From: Pseudomonas entomophila | GTDB lineage: Bacteria; Pseudomonadota; Gammaproteobacteria; Pseudomonadales; Pseudomonadaceae | Assembly (NCBI RefSeq): GCF_018417595.1 | Contig: NZ_CP070982.1 | Location: forward strand, 2,257,501-2,321,500 | Direction: 5' to 3' | Length of the DNA stretch: 64,000 nt | In this document: one piece after another, positions 38,801 through 46,067 of the stretch | How the letters are laid out: each line of letters opens with the position of its first letter | Numbering within the stretch: the stretch's first letter is position 1 | Translations under genes and position numbers: made by a program | Notes under the pieces: generated by a model | The model's input: only the letters and a program-made list of their open reading frames with translations | The model's database searches: none | What the model was told of the DNA's origin: nothing

Positions 38801-39049
38801 ATGCAAAGGATCGTATCGATTGCACTATTGGCCACTGCAAGCCTGGCCCAGATAACCCATGGCGACGAGAGCATGCATTCAACCGACATCGAGTTGGCTG
38901 CTACATCACCGTGCATCAGGGGCGATACCGTGACGCCCGCTGATAATCGGCCCGTCGGCTATGTTGGCAACATTGCCCCCATCCAATGTCCGGAGGGCAC
39001 GTTTCTCACGGGTGCCGGGCACTGCCAGCCAAGCTTTGAATTCGACTGA
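38801..39049 (+). CDS. Small secreted Cys-containing peptide (paralogue 1)
   Basis: 82 aa from ATG 38801 (AAGGAGAG 5 bases upstream). Signal peptide MQRIVSIALLATASLAQITHG, then a mature chain of about 60 residues with three Cys. The C-terminus CPEGTFLTGAGHCQPSFEFD closely matches the end of the 44-aa protein encoded at 39573. No family is known to me. Likely periplasmic or released; the two C-terminal Cys could form a disulfide loop. Confidence 0.7.
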   Translation: MQRIVSIALLATASLAQITHGDESMHSTDIELAATSPCIRGDTVTPADNRPVGYVGNIAPIQCPEGTFLTGAGHCQPSFEFD

Positions 39050-39572
39050 CCGAGTCCGCGTCTACTGACCTTCCTACACCCGCGCCTGCGAATACCGTTC
39101 CCAGGCGTTGGTGTGTTCGTGTTCCTGGGCAGCCCACCGCGATGGGCTGCCGCTAACACCCACACCCCGCAGCCAATCGGAAACAGCCCCTGACCAGACA
39201 ACCACGCCAGTGTTTGCAAATGGGCCGTATCGTGCTTCCGGGCTATGTGCCAACCCTGGCTGAACGCCTGCTCCAGCCGAGTGTTGCCGACCCTGTTCGT
39301 CCTCCGGCCAGCACAACCAAATGTGCTGAGTTCAAGCCCGGGCCGGGTGAACAAGCAGCCCTGGAGGAAGTTCCCTGTAGTCTAATTACCGCGTAATTTG
39401 GTAAGCGGGGATTTTGCCTGCGAAGCTGAGATATGTTTTCTGGGTATTCCTGAGGTTTTAGCTAACGCTTGTGCCGGGTGCATTGCGTAAAGTTTGTCGG
39501 GCTGGTGGCAGGGATGAGTAGGATTACTCGCCTGCCGCAGTTGAATCCCGAAATTTTACCCAGGTAACATGT
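39050..39572. other. Intergenic, 523 bp, between the two peptide genes
   Basis: No gene supported; frames here are short and unlike either flanking peptide. It contains the inverted repeat AATTAC-CGC-GTAATT at 39384–39398 in an AT-rich stretch, a plausible operator or promoter part for the second peptide gene. Confidence 0.4.
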
Positions 39573-39707
39573 ATGAAAAAGTTCGCATTGATCGCTCTCA
39601 TCGCAACCGCAGGCATGATTCAGATTGCCCATGCCGCTGATAGCTGCCCAGAGGGCACTTATCTGACGCCGGTCGGACATTGCCAGCCTGATTGGGAGTT
39701 CGACTGA
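39573..39707 (+). CDS. Very small secreted peptide (paralogue 2), 44 aa
   Basis: ATG 39573 with AGGTAA about 9 bases upstream, stop TGA 39705–39707. Signal peptide of about 21 residues (MKKFALIALIATAGMIQIAHA). The mature chain of 23 residues is essentially only the motif CPEGTYLTPVGHCQPDWEFD, with two Cys. Its own hairpin terminator follows. Too short for many gene finders. Function unknown; the shared motif with the 82-aa protein shows that the C-terminus is the conserved part. Confidence 0.75.
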   Translation: MKKFALIALIATAGMIQIAHAADSCPEGTYLTPVGHCQPDWEFD

Positions 39708-39733
39708 TCACCCTCAGGTCCAGCCGACCTTGT

Positions 39734-39771
39734 AGACCACCGTCAGTGGGGCCCCACTGACGGTGGTCTTT
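39734..39771 (+). terminator. Terminator after the 44-aa peptide gene
   Basis: AGACCACCGTCAGTGGGG (39734–39751) is followed at once by its exact reverse complement (39752–39769) and TT. An 18-bp perfect hairpin, indicating a defined transcript end for this tiny gene. Confidence 0.9.
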
Positions 39772-39898
39772 GCATTCAGGCCACTGAAAATATCCTCAAC
39801 GCCCAGCTAAATCCTTGGTTGCACCACCCCCGCATCACACCGACGACGAGGTAAGCTGACAGGAATATTCCCCGCGCGTCGGCAGTGGCGCCAGAGAG

Positions 39899-40810
39899 AT
39901 GCCCGTGGCTTCCTACACCTTGCGTCAACTGAAGTACTTCGTCACCACGGTGGAGGCCGGCAGCGTCGCCGAGGCGTCGCGCCAGCTCTATATCGCCCAG
40001 CCTTCGATCTCCACGGCGATCAAGAGCCTGGAAGAGAGCTTCGGTGTCCAGCTGTTCATTCGTCATCACGCTCAGGGCGTGTCGCTGACCCCTGGCGGCA
40101 AGCGTTTCTATGCCAAGGCCAAGTCGCTGCTGCAGATGGCCCGTGAGTTCGAACAGAATGCCCTGGCCGACAACGACACCGTGGCCGGTCAGATCGACAT
40201 CGGCTGCTTCGAGACCGTCGCGCCGCTGTACCTGCCCAGGCTGATCGCCGGCTTTCGCCAGCGCTACCCAGGCGTGGACATTCGCCTGCGCGACGGTGAG
40301 CAGCAAGACCTGATCCAGGGCTTGACCGCCGGTACCTTCGACCTGGCCTTCCTCTACGACCACGACCTGGACGGCACCATCGAGACCGAGCCATTGATGG
40401 CGGCGCAGAAGCCTTATGTGCTGCTGCCGGAGAAGCACCGGTTTGCCGGCCAGACCCAGGTGTCGCTGCGCGACCTGTGCCCGGAACCGATGATCTTGCT
40501 CGACGTGGCGCCCAGTCGCACTTACTTCGTCAGCCTGTTCAACGAGCTGGGGCTGACACCCAACATCGTCTTCAGCTCACCCTCCATCGAGATGGTGCGG
40601 GGCATGGTGGGGCAAGGCTTCGGCTTTTCACTGCTGGTCACCCGGCCCTGTTCGGAGTTCACCTACGACGGGCAGCGTCTGGTGATGCTGGATATCGTCG
40701 AACCTGTGGCGTTGTCGGGGTTGGCGGCGGCGCACCTCAAGCGTGTGCAGTTGACCAAGCCGGCGCAGTTGTTCGTGGAGTTCTGCCGGGAGGAACTGGC
40801 GCGGTTGTAG
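39899..40810 (+). CDS. LysR-family transcriptional regulator
   Basis: 303 aa. N-terminal helix-turn-helix (LRQLKYFVTTVEAGSVAEASRQLYIAQPSISTAIKSLEESFGVQLF) and periplasmic-binding-like effector domain (about 93–300). No divergent target is next to it: the neighbours upstream are the small peptide genes, downstream a DUF1652 gene. Effector and target unknown. Confidence 0.92.
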   Translation: MPVASYTLRQLKYFVTTVEAGSVAEASRQLYIAQPSISTAIKSLEESFGVQLFIRHHAQGVSLTPGGKRFYAKAKSLLQMAREFEQNALADNDTVAGQIDIGCFETVAPLYLPRLIAGFRQRYPGVDIRLRDGEQQDLIQGLTAGTFDLAFLYDHDLDGTIETEPLMAAQKPYVLLPEKHRFAGQTQVSLRDLCPEPMILLDVAPSRTYFVSLFNELGLTPNIVFSSPSIEMVRGMVGQGFGFSLLVTRPCSEFTYDGQRLVMLDIVEPVALSGLAAAHLKRVQLTKPAQLFVEFCREELARL

Positions 40811-41061
40811 CGCCGAAATGGCAGCGCCTGAACGAGGCTCGCTTATCGTCCAGTTTCCGACCACCCGTCGCTCCGTGCGCGCAAATGATCGAACGAACAC
40901 TGCCTGGCAGGATTCTTCCACTAAGGTGCTAGAGGATCTTGCATGCCTTCATTAGGCGCGACGCATGAAGCGCCGCTTGGGCATGGGCAATATCAATTGG
41001 CGCCCGTCCACGCGAAAGCGTACTCACATGACAGGCCATCCAGCACAGAGAGGGTCGTACC

Positions 41062-41322
41062 ATGTCGTTGATAGGAGTTTCAATGCTTGAGATGCGGCAG
41101 ATGATCGAGCAGGCCTGCCTGCCGGACCGCTGCGAGGTAAGCTGCCCGGACGGCGAAAACCTCACCATCCGCCTGGGCCAGGGGCAGAACCTGGACGACT
41201 GCCTGACCCTGACCGGCGTTCCGGTCGCCAGCCTCAACAGTTGCCGCGACCTGGTGGGGTTGGTGACGCAGCTCAAGGAGCAGCGTCACGCCCATCCATC
41301 CACGCTCAAGGCCATCGCCTGA
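41062..41322 (+). CDS. DUF1652-type small protein
   Basis: 86 aa, with GAGAGGGT about 7 bases before the ATG. Sequence MLEMRQMIEQACLPDRCEVSCPDGENLTIRL…LTLTGVPVASLNSCRDLVGLV resembles DUF1652, a family limited mostly to pseudomonads with several copies per genome and unknown function. Cytoplasmic. Confidence 0.75.
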   Translation: MSLIGVSMLEMRQMIEQACLPDRCEVSCPDGENLTIRLGQGQNLDDCLTLTGVPVASLNSCRDLVGLVTQLKEQRHAHPSTLKAIA

Positions 41323-41333
41323 GCATCAGGTCA

Positions 41334-41359
41334 ACCCGGCCGACCAAGGTTGGCCGGGT
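41334..41359. terminator. Hairpin between convergent DUF1652 and hypothetical genes
   Basis: ACCCGGCCGACC (41334–41345) pairs with GGTTGGCCGGGT (41348–41359), one G–U wobble, 2-base loop. No strong T tract; likely a shared stop region for the convergent genes. Confidence 0.6.
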
Positions 41360-41374
41360 ACACACAGGGCCGGC

Positions 41375-41662
41375 TCATTGCAGTTCGAGCAGAAGGTTCA
41401 GCCCGCCATCCCCACATTTGACGTGATCGCGAACGACGCCTCGATAGCTGCGTCCCTCCCAGGTGAACGACACACTGTGCGCACGGTCGACTTTGCCAGG
41501 CAGCGGCGGCTCGATATGCAGGCGCAGGGCCGGGCGGCCCTGGAGGCTCAGGGCGGCGATCTGGACCTGGCATTCGGCGTGTTGCGCCACCGGGCCGAAC
41601 AGGGTGTCGCGTACGTAGTCCAGTTCCAGGCAGGCGCAGGGGGCACGGCAGGACATGCGCAT
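41375..41662 (-). CDS. Small hypothetical protein, beta-rich
   Basis: 95 aa, ATG with GGAG about 11 bases upstream. Cys-rich start (RMSCRAPCACLELDYV) then alternating hydrophobic strands (HAECQVQIAALSLQGRPALRLHIEPPL, SVSFTWEGRSYRGVVRDHV). A PilZ-like barrel is conceivable but RxxxR/DxSxxG motifs are absent. Not recognised. Confidence 0.5.
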   Translation of the reverse strand: MRMSCRAPCACLELDYVRDTLFGPVAQHAECQVQIAALSLQGRPALRLHIEPPLPGKVDRAHSVSFTWEGRSYRGVVRDHVKCGDGGLNLLLELQ

Positions 41663-41802
41663 GGCGGAGCTCCGGATGATCGAGGGCAGTCATCAATCAT
41701 TGGAAGCCTACCGCGCGCAGACGTTCAATTTATTTCAATTCGCAAAATCAATGGGCGAACATCCCCTGGGGTTGCCACTGCCTTGTGCTGATTGCTCTGG
41801 CC

Positions 41803-41830
41803 CATTCGCCGGCAAGGCCGGCTCCTACAG
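41803..41830. repeat. Single REP unit
   Basis: CGCCGGCAAGGCCGGCTCCT within 41807–41826, ending CTCCTACAG, the same 3' end as other REPs in the window. Confidence 0.6.
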
Positions 41831-41847
41831 CAGCGCCGTACTTGATT

Positions 41848-42159
41848 TCAAGGTCGTTGCGGTAGCACCGAGCCACCGAATGCATTACCCATCCGCGTCG
41901 AAGTCGCCGCCGGCGTGGCCAAGCCCATCTGGTTCGGTGCCTGGCGTTGCAACTGCTGCACCGGATCAAGCCGTTCCCGCAGGCCTTTGGCCGCCCGCGG
42001 ATCGCTGCCTTGCAACTGCTGGCTCAGGCAGTCATAGGCCAATACCCGTGACTGGCCGACCTGCACGTCGATGCAGCCTTGGCCGGTCTTGGGCGTCTCG
42101 GCGAGCGCCGGCAACGCACAGGCCAGCAGTGCACAGGTAGCCAGCGACAATCTGCCCAT
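41848..42159 (-). CDS. Small secreted hypothetical protein
   Basis: 103 aa from ATG 42159 with AAGGAG 7 bases upstream. Signal peptide (LATCALLACALPALAE), then a mature part with two Cys (GQGCIDVQVGQSRVLAYDCLSQQLQG) and a Gln/Pro-rich tail. The short gap to the divergent vreA-like gene could make it part of that regulon. Not recognised. Confidence 0.65.
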   Translation of the reverse strand: MGRLSLATCALLACALPALAETPKTGQGCIDVQVGQSRVLAYDCLSQQLQGSDPRAAKGLRERLDPVQQLQRQAPNQMGLATPAATSTRMGNAFGGSVLPQRP

Positions 42160-42239
42160 GGGCACACTCCTTGAACCATTCCTCGGCGAAGTCTAGCCCG
42201 TGCTGTGTCGACCCTGGGTGAAGCTTTGGTTGCCGCGCA

Positions 42240-42257
42240 CTGTCACCACAGCGTCAT
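42240..42257 (+). promoter_or_regulatory. Pho box upstream of the vreA-like gene
   Basis: CTGTCAC-CACA-GCGTCAT reads as two 7-bp half-sites at the 11-bp period of the PhoB consensus CTGTCAT-N4-CTGTCAT (6 of 7 and 5 of 7 matches). It ends 61 bases before the start codon. P. aeruginosa vreAIR is phosphate-regulated, which fits. Confidence 0.65.
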
Positions 42258-42318
42258 GCACAAGCCCCAGGATGGCGTTTCCCGGGCAGCGGCGGCCAGC
42301 AAGGAGGCCTGTTCATCC

Positions 42319-42972
42319 ATGCGAGCATTGCGTGTGGCCGGCCTGGTGGCCCTGGCCTGGCTGCTGGTTGCGCTGCCCGTGCGCAGCCAGGTGCCATTGG
42401 CCCTGGATATCCCGGCGCAGCCTTTGAACCTGGCCCTGGACAGCTTCGCCCGGCAGAGCGGCCTGGCGGTGCTGGTCGACCAGGCGCTGCTGGCCGGGCA
42501 ACGCTCAAGCCGGGTACAGGGACGTTACGCCGCGCGGGAAGGCCTGCAGCGTCTGTTGCAAGGCACCGGCTTGCAAGCCCACTACAGCGCGGCGGGCGGT
42601 TTCACCTTGCAGCCAGTGCGTCGGGAGACGGTGACAGGTGGGGGGCGCGGCAGCACCACAACAACGGAGGGCAACAGTTATGCCCTGGCATTGCAACAAG
42701 CGGTGGAGCAGGCCTTGTGCAGCTCCACACTGACCCGCCCCGGCAGCTACCGGGCGGCCGTGCAGGTGTGGATCGACGCGGGAGGCCAACTGGTGCAGAG
42801 CCGGCTGCTGGCCACGACCGGCGATTTCACCCGTGACGCCGAGCTGGTCGAACGTTTGCGCGCGGTGCGTCTGCAACGCGCACCACCGACATCCCTGGCG
42901 CAGCCGGTCACCCTGCTGTTGCGCCCGGTACCTATGGATTGCCCTTTATCGCAAGGAGCTGCGGCGGCATGA
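42319..42972 (+). CDS. vreA: VreA-like STN-domain signalling protein
   Basis: 217 aa from ATG 42319; AAGGAGG lies 11 bases upstream, and longer frames would run through the Pho box. Signal segment (ALRVAGLVALAWLLVALPVRSQ), an STN domain (LDIPAQPLNLALDSFARQSGLAVLVDQALLAG…GLQRLLQGTGLQAHYS) like the signalling domain of TonB-dependent transducers, a Ser/Thr linker, and a C-terminal domain resembling TonB C (YRAAVQVWIDAGGQLVQSRLLATTGD). No outer-membrane barrel. This matches VreA of the P. aeruginosa PUMA3 system, which signals to VreR. It overlaps the sigma gene by 4 bases. Confidence 0.75.
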   Translation: MRALRVAGLVALAWLLVALPVRSQVPLALDIPAQPLNLALDSFARQSGLAVLVDQALLAGQRSSRVQGRYAAREGLQRLLQGTGLQAHYSAAGGFTLQPVRRETVTGGGRGSTTTTEGNSYALALQQAVEQALCSSTLTRPGSYRAAVQVWIDAGGQLVQSRLLATTGDFTRDAELVERLRAVRLQRAPPTSLAQPVTLLLRPVPMDCPLSQGAAAA

Positions 42973-43511
42973 ACACACCTCGGGACAGTGCGTTGCTCAA
43001 ACTGTTTCTGAACTCCTACGACGCCCTCAGGCTACGCCTGAAGCGCCGGTTCGGGTGCGATGACCTGGCCCACGATGTACTCCAGGAAACCTACCTGCGG
43101 GTCGACCGCATGGAGGTGGTGCACAACCTGCAGAAGCCGGACGCCTATCTGTACCGTATGGCCCTGAACGTCGCCGCCGACCGCCGCGAGGCCGACGCAC
43201 GGCTGCTTACCGGCGCCGAGATCGAAGCCCTGCTGCAGGTGGCCGAGGACCAGGACCCGGCGCGCATCGTCGGTGGCCAGCGCGAGATCCAGAACCTGCT
43301 GGGGGCGCTCTACGAGCTGCCGGCCAGGCGCCGCAGAATCTTCATTGCCGCACGCCTGGAGGAGGCTTCGCACCTGGAGATCTCCCAGCGTTTCGGCATT
43401 TCCACGCGCACCGTGGAAAAAGAGCTCAAGGCCGCGCTGGGACATTGTGCAATGCGCCTGGACAGAAAAGCGTTCCAGCGGTTCGGTCCGGGGGCGGGAA
43501 AACCGTCTTGA
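42969..43511 (+). CDS. vreI: ECF sigma factor, FecI/VreI type
   Basis: 180 aa from ATG 42969, overlapping the upstream stop. Region 2 (LFLNSYDALRLRLKRRFGCDDLAHDVLQETYLRV) and region 4 (LYELPARRRRIFIAARLEEASHLEISQRFGISTRTVEKELKAAL) mark the iron-starvation class. With STN protein upstream and FecR-type gene downstream it equals the vreA–vreI–vreR order. Targets may include the adjacent hxc-type genes. Confidence 0.85.
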   Translation: MNTPRDSALLKLFLNSYDALRLRLKRRFGCDDLAHDVLQETYLRVDRMEVVHNLQKPDAYLYRMALNVAADRREADARLLTGAEIEALLQVAEDQDPARIVGGQREIQNLLGALYELPARRRRIFIAARLEEASHLEISQRFGISTRTVEKELKAALGHCAMRLDRKAFQRFGPGAGKPS

Positions 43512-43540
43512 TCAATAGTCGATTCTTTCATGTGAGCACC

Positions 43541-44443
43541 ATGCACCAGATTTCGCCCGATCCCGACTTGCAGCGCCAGGCCCAGGACTGGGTCGTGCGG
43601 CTGACCTCCGGCCAGGCCACCGAGGCTGATGCCCAAGCCCTGCGACAATGGTGCGCGCGCAGCCCGGCGCATGCCGAAGCCTTCACCCAGGCACGTCGAT
43701 TGTGGCGGCTGCTGGAGCCTGCCGCATGCCAGGCCAACCAGGTGCTGCCGCTCCTGGGGCGGCGAGCCTTGCTCGGTGGCGCGGTGGCGGCCACGGCGGC
43801 ATTCGCGGCCTGGAACACCGGCCTGTTGGGCAACGTTGATGTTCAACCGGCTGCCTTCGAGACGGCGTTGGGCGAGCAGCGCCGGGTCGAACTTGCACCG
43901 GGGATCGACCTGGAGATGAATGTACGCACCCGTGTCAGTCGCCAGGCACACGGCATCGCGCTGCTGGGAGGGGAGATCGAGGTGTTCGCCCGCCACGCTG
44001 TGCAGGTGCGCGCGGGCGAGGGGCTGATCCGTGCCGAACAGGCGCGGTTCAATGTGCGCGAAGACGACGACGGTGTCTGTGTCACCTGCCTGAGCGGTGA
44101 GCTGCGCATTACGGCGTTGGGGCGTGTCGAAGCCTTGCCAGCCGGGCGCCAGCTGCGTTTTGGCGCTCGGCAGATCGGCGAGCCCCAAGCCTTCGATGCC
44201 AGCCAGGTGATGGCCTGGCGCGAGCGCATGCTGGTGTTCAACGACGCACCTTTGGCCCAGGTGATCGACGAGATCAACCGCTACCGCCCCGGGCGCCTGC
44301 TGCTGCTCAATCCGTCCCTGGGGCGTCGCCGGGTGCAGGCGCGCCTGAGCTTCGAGCAGTTGCCCCAGGCCGCCGAGCTGATCCGCGCCGCCTACGGGGC
44401 TCGTTGCCTGGAGTTGCCCGGTGGCGTGGTGCTGGTCAGTTGA
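43541..44443 (+). CDS. vreR: FecR/VreR-type sigma regulator
   Basis: 300 aa from ATG 43541; TTG 43508, overlapping the sigma stop as TTGA, and GTG 43532 are other starts and would fit translational coupling. Cytoplasmic anti-sigma domain (RQAQDWVVRLTSGQATEADAQALRQWCARSPAHAEAFTQ), membrane segment near 87–105 (RRALLGGAVAATAAFAAW), periplasmic FecR domain, and a C-terminal STN-like module (RPGRLLLLNPSLGRRRVQARLSFEQLPQAAELI). Controls the sigma factor in response to the VreA-like protein. Its 3' end overlaps the convergent pseudopilin gene by 8 bases. Confidence 0.85.
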   Translation: MHQISPDPDLQRQAQDWVVRLTSGQATEADAQALRQWCARSPAHAEAFTQARRLWRLLEPAACQANQVLPLLGRRALLGGAVAATAAFAAWNTGLLGNVDVQPAAFETALGEQRRVELAPGIDLEMNVRTRVSRQAHGIALLGGEIEVFARHAVQVRAGEGLIRAEQARFNVREDDDGVCVTCLSGELRITALGRVEALPAGRQLRFGARQIGEPQAFDASQVMAWRERMLVFNDAPLAQVIDEINRYRPGRLLLLNPSLGRRRVQARLSFEQLPQAAELIRAAYGARCLELPGGVVLVS

Positions 44444-45032
44444 AGGGGCCCAGTACCTGGCGGTAGTGCTCCTCGCCCTGGGGGCCACGCCAGGCCAGGC
44501 GCACTTCGAGGCCGGCAGGGTTGTCCAGGGGCTGGCTCCCCGGTGCCTGCCAACCGCCCTTGGCCTGCCAGCCGCGCAGGCTGAAAACCGTCACGTTGGC
44601 CAGTACCGCCGTCGCCGCCTTTGGCGCCGGCAGCGGGTAACGGTCACTGGCTGGCGCCATGGCGCGATACAGGATGCCACCGCGTACATACCAGCGCACA
44701 CGTTGCAGGCCGCTGCCCGGCACGGCGCCGTTGCGGACCAGCTCGAGACGGTCGGGGCGGGCGCGCAGGGCAGGCAGTAGCGGTTTGTCGGGCGGCTCGC
44801 GCCCCGGCAGCGGTGGTTCGGCCAGCTCCAGGGTCGCGCGCAGCGCCAGGTCGCGCTCCAGTTGCTGGAACACCCGTAGCACCGCCTGGCTGTCCTCGCT
44901 GGCCTGGCGCACATGGCGGTCGGCGCGGCTGACGCTGTCCAGCCCGCGCCAGGCGATCAGGCTGACCACCGCCATCAGCAGGATGGCGATCATCACTTCG
45001 ATCAGGGTGAAGCCTTGGGCGCGGCACTTCAT
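44436..45032 (-). CDS. hxcW: Type II secretion minor pseudopilin GspJ/HxcW-like
   Basis: 198 aa from ATG 45032. Prepilin leader ending KCRAQG|FTLIEVMIAILLMAVVSLIAWRGLD, cleaved after the Gly and N-methylated; AWRGLDSVSR is typical of GspJ. The body includes LRARPDRLELVRNG. Minor pseudopilin at the tip of the type II pseudopilus. It sits next to vreR in reverse orientation, as hxcW does in P. aeruginosa. The other Hxc structural genes do not follow here. Confidence 0.8.
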   Translation of the reverse strand: MKCRAQGFTLIEVMIAILLMAVVSLIAWRGLDSVSRADRHVRQASEDSQAVLRVFQQLERDLALRATLELAEPPLPGREPPDKPLLPALRARPDRLELVRNGAVPGSGLQRVRWYVRGGILYRAMAPASDRYPLPAPKAATAVLANVTVFSLRGWQAKGGWQAPGSQPLDNPAGLEVRLAWRGPQGEEHYRQVLGPFN

Positions 45033-45463
45033 GGCTGGCTCACCCGGACCTGCCCGGCGCCCGTGCGCGTCAGTTGCACCGTGGCCTGGCCGCTGCGCAG
45101 GCGCAGGCTCAGGGGCGCCGTGACCCATTCGCCCTCCAGCCACAGCGGGCCACGCGGCTCGACCTGTACCTTGACCGCCTCGGCCTGCCAGCGTCGTGGC
45201 TGCAACGGACCCTCTGCGAGCACCTGTCCGTCGGCCCGGACGAAGCGATAGCCGCCTGGCTCGCTTTGCCAGCGCAGGGGCTGGCCGTCGGCCTGGGCTT
45301 CGCTTTGCGCCAGTTCCAGCAGGTGCGCCAGGCGTTCGCCGTCGGTGCGCAGACGCTTGCCGGGGTCGGGGCGGATGTTCAGGCTGATGGCGGCGCTGGC
45401 GATTCCGACGATCACCAGTACCACCATCAGCTCGATCAGGGTGAAGCCGCGTTGTCCATTCAC
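45029..45463 (-). CDS. hxcU: Type II secretion minor pseudopilin GspH/HxcU-like
   Basis: 144 aa from GTG 45463, which has AAGGAG 8 bases upstream. Prepilin leader VNGQRG|FTLIELMVVLVIVGIASAAISLNI, followed by the GspH-type LRTDGERLAHLLELAQSEAQADGQPLRW region. Overlaps gspJ start by 4 bases. Homologue of HxcU by order and sequence type. Confidence 0.8.
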   Translation of the reverse strand: MNGQRGFTLIELMVVLVIVGIASAAISLNIRPDPGKRLRTDGERLAHLLELAQSEAQADGQPLRWQSEPGGYRFVRADGQVLAEGPLQPRRWQAEAVKVQVEPRGPLWLEGEWVTAPLSLRLRSGQATVQLTRTGAGQVRVSQP

Positions 45464-45579
45464 AGAATCGCTCCTTGTCCTGCAAGGCAGCATGCCCGAC
45501 GAAGATGATCGCGATGTGAAACAAAACCGTGAGAATTGGCCGTTATGCTCGGGCGCAGGTGCACAAGGAGCCCGTGACC

Positions 45580-45999
45580 ATGCAGATTGCCCGCATCACC
45601 TTTTCCCCCAACCTGCTGCTGCAAGGGCTGGGGGCGTTGGCCGCAGTTGCCGGCGTGCTCACCTGGGCCAGCGTGATGTTGCCGTCGGCACCGTCGGCGA
45701 ATCTGGTTGAGCCCGTTGCCACGCAGGCCATGGGCGATGCGCCTGCCGCTCGCTGGTTCGCCGATATCCCCGTGCAGGTGGACATCAAGGTCAGCGGGGT
45801 GATGGCGGGTAGCCAGGGCGCTGTGGCCATCGTCAGCCTGGACGGCGGCCCGGCCCGTGCGGTGCGCAGTGGCGAGGAGCTGGCCCGTGGCGTGCGTCTG
45901 CTCGCCATCGAGGCCAGCGGGCTGCTGATAGAGCGTGCAGGGCAGCGCAGCCGTGTCAAGGTGCCGGTGCTGGTACGTACATCGTTCTGGGGGGAGTGA
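45580..45999 (+). CDS. hxcP: Type II secretion GspC/HxcP-like inner-membrane protein
   Basis: 139 aa from ATG 45580 (AAGGAG 9 bases upstream). One membrane helix (LLQGLGALAAVAGVLTWASVML), then a periplasmic homology region (WFADIPVQVDIKVSGVMAGSQGAVAIVSLDGGPARAVRSGEELARGVRLLAIEASGLLIERAG) as in GspC, ending shortly after, without a PDZ domain. Normally links the inner-membrane platform to the secretin. Divergent from gspH, matching the place of HxcP. No secretin, ATPase, major pseudopilin or platform gene follows. Confidence 0.75.
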   Translation: MQIARITFSPNLLLQGLGALAAVAGVLTWASVMLPSAPSANLVEPVATQAMGDAPAARWFADIPVQVDIKVSGVMAGSQGAVAIVSLDGGPARAVRSGEELARGVRLLAIEASGLLIERAGQRSRVKVPVLVRTSFWGE

Positions 46000-46022
46000 G
46001 TGGGCAGTGCCGCTCAGGGGAA

Positions 46023-46060
46023 TGAGAAGCCGCTTCCACTGATGGGGAAGCGGCTTCTCA
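46023..46060. terminator. Hairpin between hxcP-like and decarboxylase genes
   Basis: TGAGAAGCCGCTTCC (46023–46037) and GGAAGCGGCTTCTCA (46046–46060) form a perfect 15-bp stem with an 8-base loop between convergent genes. T tract weak on both sides. Confidence 0.75.
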
Positions 46061-46067
46061 CCGACCC

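Noticed and set aside
39214..39396. A 60-codon frame between the two peptide genes
   Set aside because: No ribosome site, no signal peptide, no similarity to the flanking peptides.
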